NCBI GenBank assembly: GCA_001599355.1
Contig: BCGQ01000004.1
Location: 1,123,249 to 1,187,248 of the forward strand
DNA from: Nakazawaea peltata
Lineage: Eukaryota > Ascomycota > Pichiomycetes > Alaninales > Pachysolenaceae
Reading direction: 5' to 3'
DNA: 64,000 bases
Shown in pieces: positions 30,315 through 39,209 of this stretch. Under the pieces are notes generated by a model, which worked only from the letters and a program-made list of their open reading frames with translations, did no database searches and was not told the DNA's origin. The stretch's first letter is position 1; each line of letters opens with the position of its first letter. Both the position numbers and the translations under genes were made by a program.

Positions 30315-31523
30315 CTATAACTTAATATCACGGGTAACCATGCTATCAATAGCAAAAGAAGCCTCGGATGCAATCTCATCATAAACAGGATAATCAGTGT
30401 AACCCTTACCACCTGGTCCACTATTATAGAAACCATCTCTATTATAAGGAGTCAATGGTAAACCTTTCTCTAATCTATCAGGTAAATCTGGATTGGAGGT
30501 GAAGAACCTTCCATAAGAAATCAATGTCCTGTCATTACTGTTGACATCTTGTAAAGTAGCATCATAATCATTGGTATAATTACCAGCTCTAATTACATTA
30601 CCCTTCCAATGTTGGTAGATGAATTCGTTACTTCCCTCGGTTTCCGAAGATACCAATTTGAAATTGGATACTCTTGGCTCGATGAAGTGAACGTATGCTA
30701 ATCTCTTACCCTTGGCAGCTCTTTTCTCTAATTGGTCCAAGACATAAGAGTAGGTAGGAATTGGGCTGGACTTGAATCCCATACCACCAAAAGTACCCCA
30801 TGGACTGAATCTGACACCAACTCTTTCATGACCAATGAGAGATACCACTTTATCGATAACGGTGAACAATAATCTAGCACGGTTTTCAATGGAACCTCCG
30901 AATTCGTCGGTTCTGTTATTAGAAACCTCTTGTAAAAATTGATCTAATAAGTATGAGTTCAGCGAATGAATTTCAACACCATCAGCACCGGCTTTGATGG
31001 CTCTAATGGCACTTTTACAATAGTCTTCAACAACAACATCAATCTCTTGCCTTGTAAGAGGTCTCAAAGGATTGTTAGCCAAGGTCGCCAGTTTCTTGAA
31101 ACTGTCATCAATATAAATATTAGAAGCAGAAGCATATGGGAAATTGTGTCTCTTCAATAACAGAGGATCGGCTTGTCTTCCCAAACCCCATAATTGGGAG
31201 AATATGAAAGAGCCATTATTATGAATTCTGTCGAATACTCTGGACCACAGCATCTGTTGTTCATCATTATACATACCAGGTACCCCTAAACAGCCACCAT
31301 TCTTAGCACTAATATATGTTCCTTCGGTGATCATGAAAGTACCTGGTCTTCTTGATCTTTGCTCGTAATATTCTGCCACAAGCTCAGTTGGTGTATAATT
31401 ATCACATCTGTATCTTGTCAATGGAGGCATCACTACCCTGTGTTCCAGCACACATTCTCCAATCTTGATAGGCTTGAACAAGTTTGTCTCTTTCAAGGGG
31501 AATCTTTTCAACGATGCGCTCAT
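30315..31523 (-). CDS. Old yellow enzyme (NADPH dehydrogenase, ene-reductase)
   Basis: 402 residues from the ATG at 31523; a longer frame would need a GTG start. FMN flavoprotein that reduces activated C=C bonds with NADPH. Motifs: NLFKPIKIG, VVMPPLTRYRC (the Thr near the flavin), FSQLWGLGRQA, EIHS-x-NSYLLDQFL holding the His/Asn substrate pair, NRTDEFGGSIENRARL, GVRFSPWG and ISYGRFFTSNPDLPDRL. The x between HS and N is a CTG (30960-30962, residue 188) where the family has Ala (HSANGYLLNQF). Divergent from the xanthine dehydrogenase with an 800-bp shared promoter region. Natural substrate unknown; an oxidative-stress link is plausible. Confidence 0.95.
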   Translation of the reverse strand: MSASLKRFPLKETNLFKPIKIGECVLEHRVVMPPLTRYRCDNYTPTELVAEYYEQRSRRPGTFMITEGTYISAKNGGCLGVPGMYNDEQQMLWSRVFDRIHNNGSFIFSQLWGLGRQADPLLLKRHNFPYASASNIYIDDSFKKLATLANNPLRPLTRQEIDVVVEDYCKSAIRAIKAGADGVEIHSLNSYLLDQFLQEVSNNRTDEFGGSIENRARLLFTVIDKVVSLIGHERVGVRFSPWGTFGGMGFKSSPIPTYSYVLDQLEKRAAKGKRLAYVHFIEPRVSNFKLVSSETEGSNEFIYQHWKGNVIRAGNYTNDYDATLQDVNSNDRTLISYGRFFTSNPDLPDRLEKGLPLTPYNRDGFYNSGPGGKGYTDYPVYDEIASEASFAIDSMVTRDIKL

Positions 31524-32125
31524 CTTGTAAATCACAAGTAGTGTTTAAATCTTTTGTGTTAAATTAATATGCTAAATTGGTGATGATAAATATGAATTGA
31601 ATATTAAAGTGCAACCAATGATAAAATATCAAAGGGTCTTTTCTTTAGATCTATCTTGTAATACTATATATAGATGGACTAAAGAAGGCAACTTGTCAAA
31701 AAAATCACCCTATTTCTAAACAAATGATTACAAATATCTGTCTAACTCGAAAATTTTTTCAACTCCGTGTTAACTCCAGTTTATCTAAATTACAGTTCAC
31801 TTCAAATGCTAACAAAGGGGGAGATTTCCTGCGAGCACCCCCTTCTCTTAACTATGGAGAAGAGGGAAAAATTTTTTATGCAAGACATCAAAACATCTGT
31901 ATAAAGTATGGCTAAAAATCAGCACCGATTGCGCAATTTCTGACAAAAATTGACTTCGAGGCTAGATGGGTCGTGTGTGGCATGACAATAATATTGCCTA
32001 ATATGGGATTGCCCAAAGAGGAATTCAAACGGAAATTTCAAATTCGGAATTGACTTCCCAATCCCGTACCTTCCATTTTAAGTAATACCATTTGAATTCA
32101 AAAAATTGCTGCTGGTTGCTCTTCT

Positions 32126-32138
32126 CGGCATCGTTCCG
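32126..32138. promoter_or_regulatory. CGG-N7-CCG site 1 in the xanthine dehydrogenase promoter
   Basis: CGGCATCGTTCCG, about 190 bp upstream of the start. Inverted CGG half-sites with fixed spacing are the usual target form of Zn(II)2Cys6 dimers; purine-pathway activators UaY and Ppr1 bind this type with 6-bp spacing. The assignment to a factor is inference. Confidence 0.45.
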
Positions 32139-32160
32139 GCTCTGCATTACTGCGCGATGC

Positions 32161-32173
32161 CGGGGCGCTACCG
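32161..32173. promoter_or_regulatory. CGG-N7-CCG site 2 in the xanthine dehydrogenase promoter
   Basis: CGGGGCGCTACCG, exactly 35 bp downstream of site 1, with the same 7-bp spacing. Two such sites in a short GC-rich island are unlikely to be chance alone in this AT-rich promoter. Confidence 0.45.
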
Positions 32174-32220
32174 CGGTGACTAGCCGAGGCATCTTCGGTC
32201 GCAGAGATTGCGCTTCAACT

Positions 32221-32226
32221 GATAAG
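32221..32226 (+). promoter_or_regulatory. GATAAG element upstream of xanthine dehydrogenase
   Basis: One GATAAG about 100 bp before the start. GATA factors (Gln3, Gat1, AreA) activate nitrogen-catabolic genes including purine use. A single hexamer is weak evidence. Confidence 0.3.
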
Positions 32227-32324
32227 AAAATCTTGGATGATCTTAAAAGGTGAAGAAATAGCAAGATTTAAATGGCTGCAAATATACAGAAACAACTTCA
32301 AAGTAGTCCGATATCAAACCGATA

Positions 32325-35300
32325 ATGACTCCTATTGCAGTACAATCAGATATCACTAGCCCAGAACTGGGTTTGCAGAAGGATTCAATCACCTCATTGC
32401 ATCCTTCTTTGAGTCACATTGCATTTACTGATCGGTTGAAGTTTTATTTGAATGGGCGTTTACAAGTTGTCAAGAATCCGAACCCTGAAGGGTCGTTGAT
32501 CGATTTCATTAGAGAACAGCCAAACTTGACAGCTACTAAGATGCCATGTGGAGAAGGTGGATGTGGTGCTTGTTCTGTTGTCCAACTGACCTTTGAGAAT
32601 GGAACTTTGAAATTCAATGCTGTTAATTCATGTCTTGTTCCATTGATTTCTATTGATGGTTCTTATATTATTACAGCTGAGGGTATTGGATCAAGCACTA
32701 ATCCTCATCCTATTCAAGAACGTATTGCCAAATTCCATGGATCTCAATGTGGGTTCTGTACCCCAGGTATTGTCATGAGTTTATACCTGCTTTTGAGACT
32801 GAAGAATGGACATGTTTCCAAGGATCAAATTCTCGAAGCTCTTGATGGTAATTTATGTAGATGTACTGGTTATATGCCAATTTTGGATGCTCTGATGACT
32901 TTTGCTTATGATAGTGATAATTTCAATAAGACAAAGAAATTAGAAATGGAGAGTTTGTTGCTGGGGATGAAATCTGATTCTTCTCCAAAGGTCTGTGGTA
33001 AGGGAGAAGATTGTTGTCAAAATAAGAAGAATGGATCAAGTAGTTCGTCTCCTTGCAGTGGATCTCCAACCTCTCCTATCACCACTTCAGACAGTGGTGC
33101 TACTTCGGAGAGTGAAGTTACTTCCGCATGTTCAGCTTCCTCCTGCTCTAAAGGTGATGATTGTTGTAAAAATAAGAAGACAGACACCGTCACCACAGAG
33201 TTCCCAGAAACAGAAACCGATATGAATCTCTTATACACCCCTAACGGACTCCCATTAAAACCATATAAACCATCAGAAGATTTAGTGGTGCCATTAAGTT
33301 TGGCTTCAATCGAGAAAAAACCAATTTTCTACGGTAACGAGTACAAAGTTTGGTTCAGACCAACCACCAAGATGCAGCTTCTCGAAATCTTACACACATA
33401 CCCAGAAAGTAAGCTTGTAGGAGGAGCATCTGAAGTGCAAATCGAAGTAAGAATCAAGGCCAGTGATTATAAAAGAAGTATCTTTGTTAACCATATTCCG
33501 GAATTAAAAACCTGTGACTACATAGAGGGAAAAGGTCTTTTAATTGGGGGTAATTTGCCCTTGACAGAATTGGAACACAAGTCCGAGCAATTGGCAGAAA
33601 CATTACCAGCCCAACATGGACAAGTTTTCAAGATGATCGCTACTCAATTGAAATACTTCGCCGGTAGACAAGTCAGAAACGTTGCTAGTGCCGCCGGTAA
33701 TATCGTCACTCTGTCGCCAATTGCCGATTTGAACCCGATCTTAGTGGCCTGCAAAGCGACAATTTTCGCTTCCAGATTACATCCTGACACCAAAGAACTA
33801 GAAGAGTTCGAGCTCAGCATGGATGATTTTTTCACCGGTTACAGACGTCATAAACTTCCAGCGGGGTGCATTGTGACTAAAGTGTTCATTCCACAAACTG
33901 GGGACTTAGAATACATTCATTGTTACAAGCAAAGTAAGAGAAAGGATGATGATATTTCTATTGTTACAGCATGTTTGAGGATCAAATTGGAATCCGATGG
34001 AACCATTGCTGATTCGTCTTTGGTATACGGAGGTATGGCTCCGATGACCGTCAAATCTCCAAAAACCGAACTGTTCTTGAAAGGTAAATCTATTTACGAT
34101 TCGGGTCTTGTAGAAAAGGGGGTTGATTTCCTTTCTGAGGATTACCCCTTAAAATTCAATGTTCCAGGTGGTATGGCCCAATATAGAAGAACATTGACGT
34201 TCTCGTTCTTCTTCAAGTTCATTAGTTATGTATTGAGTATGGTGGAGCAAACCTCTGACGTAGAACCTGTTCTGGACACCCCTTCGCCAGATCCAACCAT
34301 CTTGAAATCAATCACCCGAGAACACGCAACAGGCTACAGAGAATTAATCCAACCGTTTAAGGAAAAAATTGTCGGCTCATCAATCCCCCATGTTAACGCG
34401 TTGAAGCAAGCAACTGGTGAAGCGCAGTACGTGGAGGATCTTCCCCCACATAATAGAGAGATCTTTGGACATCAGATTTTGTCCACTAGAGCGCACGCCA
34501 AGATTCTTTCTGTGGATTGGGATGGAATTTGGGACGTAGATTCCGTCATTGGATACATTGATATCGATGATTTGCCTAGTAGAGAAGTAAATGATTGGGG
34601 TCCAAAGCCATTCGGTAAGGAGCAATTCTTTGCTGATGGGGAGGTCCATTTCGTAGGTCAGACCATTGGTGTAGTATTTGCTAGTGATAAAGAACGTGCT
34701 CTGGAACTGGCCAGAAAAGTTAAGGTTGAGTATGAAGATTTACCTAGACTTATCACTTGTGAGGAGGCTGTTGAGCTGAACTCCTTCTTTGATGGGGCCA
34801 CTAGAGAGATCACTAAAGGTGATGTCGAGGCCAAGTTTAAGACTGCTAAACATGTATTTTCTGGTACTGTTAAGATGGGAGCTCAAGAACATTTCTATTT
34901 CGAGCCTCAGAATTGTCTTGTTATCCCGGAAGAAGATGGTGAAATGAAGATCATCTCGTCTACTCAGAATCCTACTGAATCTCAAGAATTTGCTCTGCAA
35001 GTATTGGGTGTCCCTATGCATAAAATTGTTTGTAAAGTTAAGAGACTTGGTGGTGGTTTTGGTGGTAAAGAGACTAGATCGGTTCAGATTTCCTCCTTAG
35101 CCTGTGTTGGTGCCAGAAAATTCAATAGACCGGTAAGAATTGTCTTGAGTAGATACGATGATATGTTGACTTCTGGTCAAAGACATCCTTTCTATATGAA
35201 ATGGAAGTGTGGCTTGGATGAAAATCACAAAATCGTCCTGTTCAGACTGGAATTGTATGGTAACGGAGGTTGGTCTTTGGACTTATCTCAAGGTGTCTTG

Positions 35301-36683
35301 GATAGAGCTGTCTTACATGCTCAGAATTGTTATCATATTGAGGATTGTTATATCATCGGTAAGGTATGTAAGACCAATATTGCTTCTAACACTGCTTTCA
35401 GAGGATTTGGTGGTCCTCAAGGTATGTTCTTGCTGGAGTCGATGATGTATGATATTGCCGAGAGATTGAATATTGATATTGAGGAGTTAAGAGAAGTCAA
35501 TTATCATGATCCAAAGTCTGATCAAACTACTCCATATAAGCAAAAGGTTGCTCCAGATTATACTGTTACTGATTTGGTCAAGCAGAACAAAGAGACTGCT
35601 AAGTTTGATGAGATTAAAGCCGATTGTGAAGCCTTCAATGCTAAGAATAAATGGATTAAACGTGGTTACCTGCATGTTCCTACGATGTTCGGTGTTTCTT
35701 TCGGAGCTTTATTCTTGAATCAAGCCGGTGCTTTGGTTCATATTTATCATGACGGTTCTGTTCTTGTTAGTCATGGAGGTGTCGAGATTGGTCAAGGTTT
35801 GAACACTAAGATGTTGATGGTAGCTGCTGAAGAATTGGGGGTTCCATTAGAGACCGTATTTATTAGTGAGACTTCTACTCAGCTGGTTCCTAATACTTCC
35901 GCTACTGCTGCTTCTGCTGCTTCTGATTTGAATGGTATGGCTGTTAAGAATGCTTGTGATAAGTTGAATGAAAGATTAGCTCCAATGAGAGAAAAATATC
36001 CAAATGCTTCTTTCAAAGAATTAGTTCATCATTGTTACTTTGACAGAATTTCGTTATCTGCTACTGGTTTCTATAAGACTCCAGATATTGGATATGTATT
36101 TGGAGATGAGAATCCTAAACCGCCATTCTTTTACTTCACTCAAGGTTCTGCTATTGCTCAAGTTGAGTTGGACACTTTGACCGGTGATTGGTCCGTCTTG
36201 AAGAGTTATATTAAGATGGATATTGGTAGACCAATCAACCAACTGATCGACTATGGACAAATTGAAGGTGCTTTTGTTCAAGGTATGGGATTATTCACCA
36301 TCGAACAAAGTTTATGGTTCAATCATAATGGTGCTTTGGCCACTAGAGGTCCAGGTAACTACAAGATTCCAGGTTTCAAAGACATTCCTCAAACCTTCCA
36401 TATCTCCATGTTGAATGACCGTAAATTCCAACATTTGAAGACAATTAAGAAGTCTAAGGGTATTGGAGAACCTCCATTATTCCTTGGGTCTGTTGTTCAT
36501 TTCGCACTTCGTAATGCAATTTTGAGTTCTCGTCTTGAACATGCTGCTACATCTTCATCATTGGATCCAATTCCATTTATTTCTCCATTAACTACCGAGA
36601 GAATTAGAAATGCTGTTGGAGATATGTTTTCATCTAAGGGAGAAGTTGAAAGAGAGGGACAAGAATTCTTTATTGAGCTGTGA
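32325..36683 (+). CDS. Xanthine dehydrogenase / purine hydroxylase (Mo, Fe-S, FAD)
   Basis: 1452 residues, full length. Oxidises hypoxanthine and xanthine to urate. Order: first 2Fe-2S domain (Cys75, Cys80, Cys83 in CGEGGCGAC), second 2Fe-2S domain (CGFCTPGIV, LCRCTGY), a Cys/Ser-rich linker (about 214-288) with two CxKGxDCCxNKK repeats, FAD domain (about 330-560; LVGGASE, GNIVT-x-SPIADLNP), then the molybdopterin domain with GGGFGGKE, AFRGFGGPQ (Arg about 1026) and catalytic Glu in GIGEPPLFLG (about 1382). CTG codons fall at family Ala positions 155, 190, 463 and 891. No break is seen. A molybdenum enzyme implies that cofactor synthesis genes exist elsewhere, uncommon in budding yeasts. Confidence 0.96.
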   Translation: MTPIAVQSDITSPELGLQKDSITSLHPSLSHIAFTDRLKFYLNGRLQVVKNPNPEGSLIDFIREQPNLTATKMPCGEGGCGACSVVQLTFENGTLKFNAVNSCLVPLISIDGSYIITAEGIGSSTNPHPIQERIAKFHGSQCGFCTPGIVMSLYLLLRLKNGHVSKDQILEALDGNLCRCTGYMPILDALMTFAYDSDNFNKTKKLEMESLLLGMKSDSSPKVCGKGEDCCQNKKNGSSSSSPCSGSPTSPITTSDSGATSESEVTSACSASSCSKGDDCCKNKKTDTVTTEFPETETDMNLLYTPNGLPLKPYKPSEDLVVPLSLASIEKKPIFYGNEYKVWFRPTTKMQLLEILHTYPESKLVGGASEVQIEVRIKASDYKRSIFVNHIPELKTCDYIEGKGLLIGGNLPLTELEHKSEQLAETLPAQHGQVFKMIATQLKYFAGRQVRNVASAAGNIVTLSPIADLNPILVACKATIFASRLHPDTKELEEFELSMDDFFTGYRRHKLPAGCIVTKVFIPQTGDLEYIHCYKQSKRKDDDISIVTACLRIKLESDGTIADSSLVYGGMAPMTVKSPKTELFLKGKSIYDSGLVEKGVDFLSEDYPLKFNVPGGMAQYRRTLTFSFFFKFISYVLSMVEQTSDVEPVLDTPSPDPTILKSITREHATGYRELIQPFKEKIVGSSIPHVNALKQATGEAQYVEDLPPHNREIFGHQILSTRAHAKILSVDWDGIWDVDSVIGYIDIDDLPSREVNDWGPKPFGKEQFFADGEVHFVGQTIGVVFASDKERALELARKVKVEYEDLPRLITCEEAVELNSFFDGATREITKGDVEAKFKTAKHVFSGTVKMGAQEHFYFEPQNCLVIPEEDGEMKIISSTQNPTESQEFALQVLGVPMHKIVCKVKRLGGGFGGKETRSVQISSLACVGARKFNRPVRIVLSRYDDMLTSGQRHPFYMKWKCGLDENHKIVLFRLELYGNGGWSLDLSQGVLDRAVLHAQNCYHIEDCYIIGKVCKTNIASNTAFRGFGGPQGMFLLESMMYDIAERLNIDIEELREVNYHDPKSDQTTPYKQKVAPDYTVTDLVKQNKETAKFDEIKADCEAFNAKNKWIKRGYLHVPTMFGVSFGALFLNQAGALVHIYHDGSVLVSHGGVEIGQGLNTKMLMVAAEELGVPLETVFISETSTQLVPNTSATAASAASDLNGMAVKNACDKLNERLAPMREKYPNASFKELVHHCYFDRISLSATGFYKTPDIGYVFGDENPKPPFFYFTQGSAIAQVELDTLTGDWSVLKSYIKMDIGRPINQLIDYGQIEGAFVQGMGLFTIEQSLWFNHNGALATRGPGNYKIPGFKDIPQTFHISMLNDRKFQHLKTIKKSKGIGEPPLFLGSVVHFALRNAILSSRLEHAATSSSLDPIPFISPLTTERIRNAVGDMFSSKGEVEREGQEFFIEL

Positions 36684-36961
36684 TCAATTTCAGAATATCC
36701 TCACTCATCAATTTATATCTCCAACTAACCCCCAATTGATGGGGGTTCTATTTATTGTAATTGATTTCCTTATTTAGTAATTCCGTTTCTAGTAGTTTCT
36801 GTACTCAGTATGTGTCATTTCTTGACTTCTACATTCAGTATTTCCATATCAGGTAACCACCGCTTATGTGTGATTAACTAATGCAAATTTCTTATTGGCC
36901 CCCGCGCGGGGTTATCACCGAACTTTCACATGTCGAACCGCGCACTTTCAAGAGAGGAGAA

Positions 36962-36982
36962 GCATCGGGATTTAACCGATGC
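36962..36982. promoter_or_regulatory. Perfect palindrome with CGG-N7-CCG core upstream of catalase
   Basis: Arms GCATCGG and CCGATGC are exact inverted copies separated by 7 bp, giving the core CGGGATTTAACCG. The CGG spacing is the same as in the two sites before the xanthine dehydrogenase gene, so one Zn-cluster dimer could bind all three. It lies about 320 bp before the start. Confidence 0.55.
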
Positions 36983-37014
36983 TGATGAGGCAAAAGCGGA
37001 GCGCAAAATGACCG

Positions 37015-37021
37015 TGACTAA
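37015..37021 (+). promoter_or_regulatory. Yap1-type element TGACTAA upstream of catalase
   Basis: TGACTAA is one of the known Yap1 response-element forms and sits between the palindrome and the TATA box. It fits oxidative-stress induction of a catalase. Function inferred from the motif. Confidence 0.45.
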
Positions 37022-37055
37022 CCAAAGGTGGGAAACGGCTGGGCGGATCACCACA

Positions 37056-37063
37056 TATAAAAA
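37056..37063 (+). promoter_or_regulatory. TATA box of the catalase gene
   Basis: TATAAAAA, about 240 bp before the start codon, followed by a pyrimidine-rich stretch. Typical of inducible yeast promoters. Confidence 0.5.
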
Positions 37064-37301
37064 GGGGCAAATTCTCTTTCGTTCGCGCAGTGGGTACGTC
37101 TAACTGTCATCCATCTTTCTAAACTCAATTCCTTACGCGCTACCGACTACTGCACAACAGGACTTGCCCTCAAACTTGCCCTCAAACCTGACCTGCTTTA
37201 TCGCAAACAAACAGAAAATTTTTCCCACTTTTCACAAGATAAAAGGCAACGCATATCCCTTTGGACTTATTAAGGCATCATACTCGAATCCATAAGCTAC
37301 A

Positions 37302-38810
37302 ATGAGTGATCAAAACAAGAAAACCCCTCCTGTCATGACAACCTCTCAAGGTTGTCCAGTTAAGGACCCATTCCAAACTCACAGAGTCCCAGTTGCTGGT
37401 ATTCCAAATTCCAAAAATGTAGGACCTTTACTTTTGCAAGACTTCCAATTGATTGATTCTTTGGCTCATTTCGACAGAGAAAGAATCCCAGAAAGAGTCG
37501 TTCATGCTAAGGGTGCCGGTGCTTACGGTGTATTTGAAGCTACCGATGATATTTCTGATATCTGTAGAGCCAAATTCTTGAAGGTTGGTACTAAGACCAG
37601 AACTTTGACTAGATTCTCCACTGTTGGTGGTGAGAAGGGTTCTGCTGATAGTGCTAGAGATCCAAGAGGTTTTGCTACTAAATTCTATACTGAAGAAGGT
37701 AACTTGGATTTTGTCTATAACAACACCCCAGTTTTCTTCATCAGAGACCCAATTAAATTCCCACATTTCATCCATACTCAAAAGAAAACCCCACAAAAGA
37801 ACACTATGGATAACAACAATGCTTTCTGGGATTACTTGACTACTAACCAAGAGTCCATTCATCAAGTTATGGTTTTGTTCTCTGATCGTGGTACTCCTGC
37901 TTCTTATAGAAAGATGCACGGTTACTCTGGTCACACTTATAAGTGGTACAATGAGAAGGGTGACTGGCATTATGTTCAAGTTCATATGATTTGTGACCAA
38001 GGTGTCGAGACTTTCACTCTGGAACAACTGACCAAGATTGCTGGTGAGAACCCAGATTATCATACTCTGGATTTGTTCAATGCTATTGAGAAAGGTGATT
38101 ACCCATCCTGGACTTGTTATATCCAAACTATGACTTTGGAAGAATCTAAGAAATTGCCATTCTCTGTATTCGATTTGACTAAAGTCTGGCCTCATAAGGA
38201 TTTCCCATTGAGAAGATTTGGTAAATTCACCTTGAATGAGAATCCTCAAAACTACTTTGCCGAGATTGAACAACTGGCCTTCTCTCCAAGTCATACTGTC
38301 CCAGGTATGGAACTGTCTTTCGACCCTGTCTTACAATCTAGATTGTTCTCTTACCCAGACACCCACAGACACAGATTGGGTACCAATTACAGTCAAATTC
38401 CTGTCAACTGTCCTTTGAAATCCGGTGTTTGGAACCCTGTTATCAGAGATGGTGCTATGCAAGTCAACGGAAACATGGGAGCTCATCCAAACTACATGGA
38501 TACCAAGTGTCCAGTCAAGTTTGGTACTAAGTCTCAATTCGGTAACAATGAAGAGCAACATGAAGGAGAACTGATCCCATTCCATTGGGAAGTCACCGAC
38601 TACGATTTCGTTCAACCAAGAGCCTTATGGAAAGTGTTAGGTAAGCAACCTGGTCAACAAGAGAATTTCCTCAAGAATGTCGCTGGTCATATCAAGGATG
38701 CCAGACCTGATATCAGAGAAAGAGTTTACCAATATTTCAACAATGTTTCCAGAGAGATCGGAGAAGGTATCAGAGCTAAGGTTGAGTCCTCTGCTAAGGC
38801 CAAGTTATAA
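37302..38810 (+). CDS. CTA1: Peroxisomal catalase
   Basis: 502 residues. Small-subunit haem catalase. Active-site His68 (RVVHAKGAGAYG), Asn141 (DFVYNNTPVFF) and haem-ligand Tyr351 (RLFSYPDTHRHRLG) are all present. The C-terminus ends AKL, a peroxisomal targeting tripeptide, so this is the Cta1 (peroxisome) form. Codon bias is strong, pointing to high expression. CTG codons at residues 243, 325 and 338 align with Ala in other yeast catalases (EEATK-, EQAAFSP, EASADP). Sits head-to-tail after xanthine dehydrogenase and shares a promoter motif with it. A 288-codon antisense frame is a shadow. Confidence 0.96.
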   Translation: MSDQNKKTPPVMTTSQGCPVKDPFQTHRVPVAGIPNSKNVGPLLLQDFQLIDSLAHFDRERIPERVVHAKGAGAYGVFEATDDISDICRAKFLKVGTKTRTLTRFSTVGGEKGSADSARDPRGFATKFYTEEGNLDFVYNNTPVFFIRDPIKFPHFIHTQKKTPQKNTMDNNNAFWDYLTTNQESIHQVMVLFSDRGTPASYRKMHGYSGHTYKWYNEKGDWHYVQVHMICDQGVETFTLEQLTKIAGENPDYHTLDLFNAIEKGDYPSWTCYIQTMTLEESKKLPFSVFDLTKVWPHKDFPLRRFGKFTLNENPQNYFAEIEQLAFSPSHTVPGMELSFDPVLQSRLFSYPDTHRHRLGTNYSQIPVNCPLKSGVWNPVIRDGAMQVNGNMGAHPNYMDTKCPVKFGTKSQFGNNEEQHEGELIPFHWEVTDYDFVQPRALWKVLGKQPGQQENFLKNVAGHIKDARPDIRERVYQYFNNVSREIGEGIRAKVESSAKAKL

Positions 38811-38950
38811 ATTATATCACCCCTATTTATTTCCATAGTAATATGCAAAAAAAGCTTCTGAACCCACTGTAAACTGTAAGGCAGGAGGGCCTGCGCCTAC
38901 GAAAGGGCAGATTTGATCCAATTAGGTATGTGTATGCGGTGCGGGATCGG

Positions 38951-38968
38951 ATTGCCTATTTAGGCAAT
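38951..38968. promoter_or_regulatory. Perfect inverted repeat in the metallothionein promoter
   Basis: ATTGCCTATTTAGGCAAT: 7-bp arms around a 4-bp spacer, 122 bp before the metallothionein start, flanked by CGG and CCG triplets. It could be a dimeric factor site or a small hairpin; no known metal-response motif is recognised. Confidence 0.35.
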
Positions 38969-39089
38969 TCGGAGAGTCCGATAAGAATTTTAGGCAAAAA
39001 AATTTTCCCACTTTATAACTCTTGCTATATATATAACTAAAGATAGATATCAATTTGATTTAGCTTTTTAAAGTCATCAGATATTAATA

Positions 39090-39209
39090 ATGGAACCTCA
39101 ACCAACTACTACCTCTACTGCTGCTCCAGAAGTCAAGTCCTGTTGTGGATCCCTCTGCAAGTGTGGATCTGGATGCTCTTGCCCATCTTGTAACACCACT
39201 AAGTTATAA
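39090..39209 (+). CDS. Small metallothionein
   Basis: 39 residues with seven cysteines, spaced as CC, CxC, CxC and a final C (positions 18, 19, 23, 25, 29, 31, 34: CCGSLCKCGSGCSCPSC). It starts MEPQPTTTSTAAPEVKS and ends NTTKL. No aromatic residues and the Cys-x-Cys pattern identify a fungal metallothionein binding Cu(I) or Zn. A TATATATATA run lies about 60 bp upstream. Too short for usual length cut-offs but unmistakable. It follows catalase on the same strand, at the end of the redox gene group. Which metal induces it cannot be told from sequence. Confidence 0.9.
   Translation: MEPQPTTTSTAAPEVKSCCGSLCKCGSGCSCPSCNTTKL

Larger units (their letters stand above)
31524..32324. other. Shared divergent promoter region, OYE / xanthine dehydrogenase
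   Basis: 801 bp. The part near 32120-32230 is unusually GC-rich for the window and holds the CGG-N7-CCG pair and a GATAAG site. The rest is AT-rich with no gene. Confidence 0.55.
36684..37301. other. Catalase promoter region
   Basis: 618 bp between xanthine dehydrogenase and catalase. It has a GC-rich core near 36900-37050 holding the palindrome, a Yap1-type site and a TATA box. No gene is present. Confidence 0.6.

Noticed and set aside
37428-38294. 288-codon minus-strand frame inside the catalase gene
   Set aside because: Antisense shadow of a strongly codon-biased gene; the predicted protein has no recognisable fold or motif.
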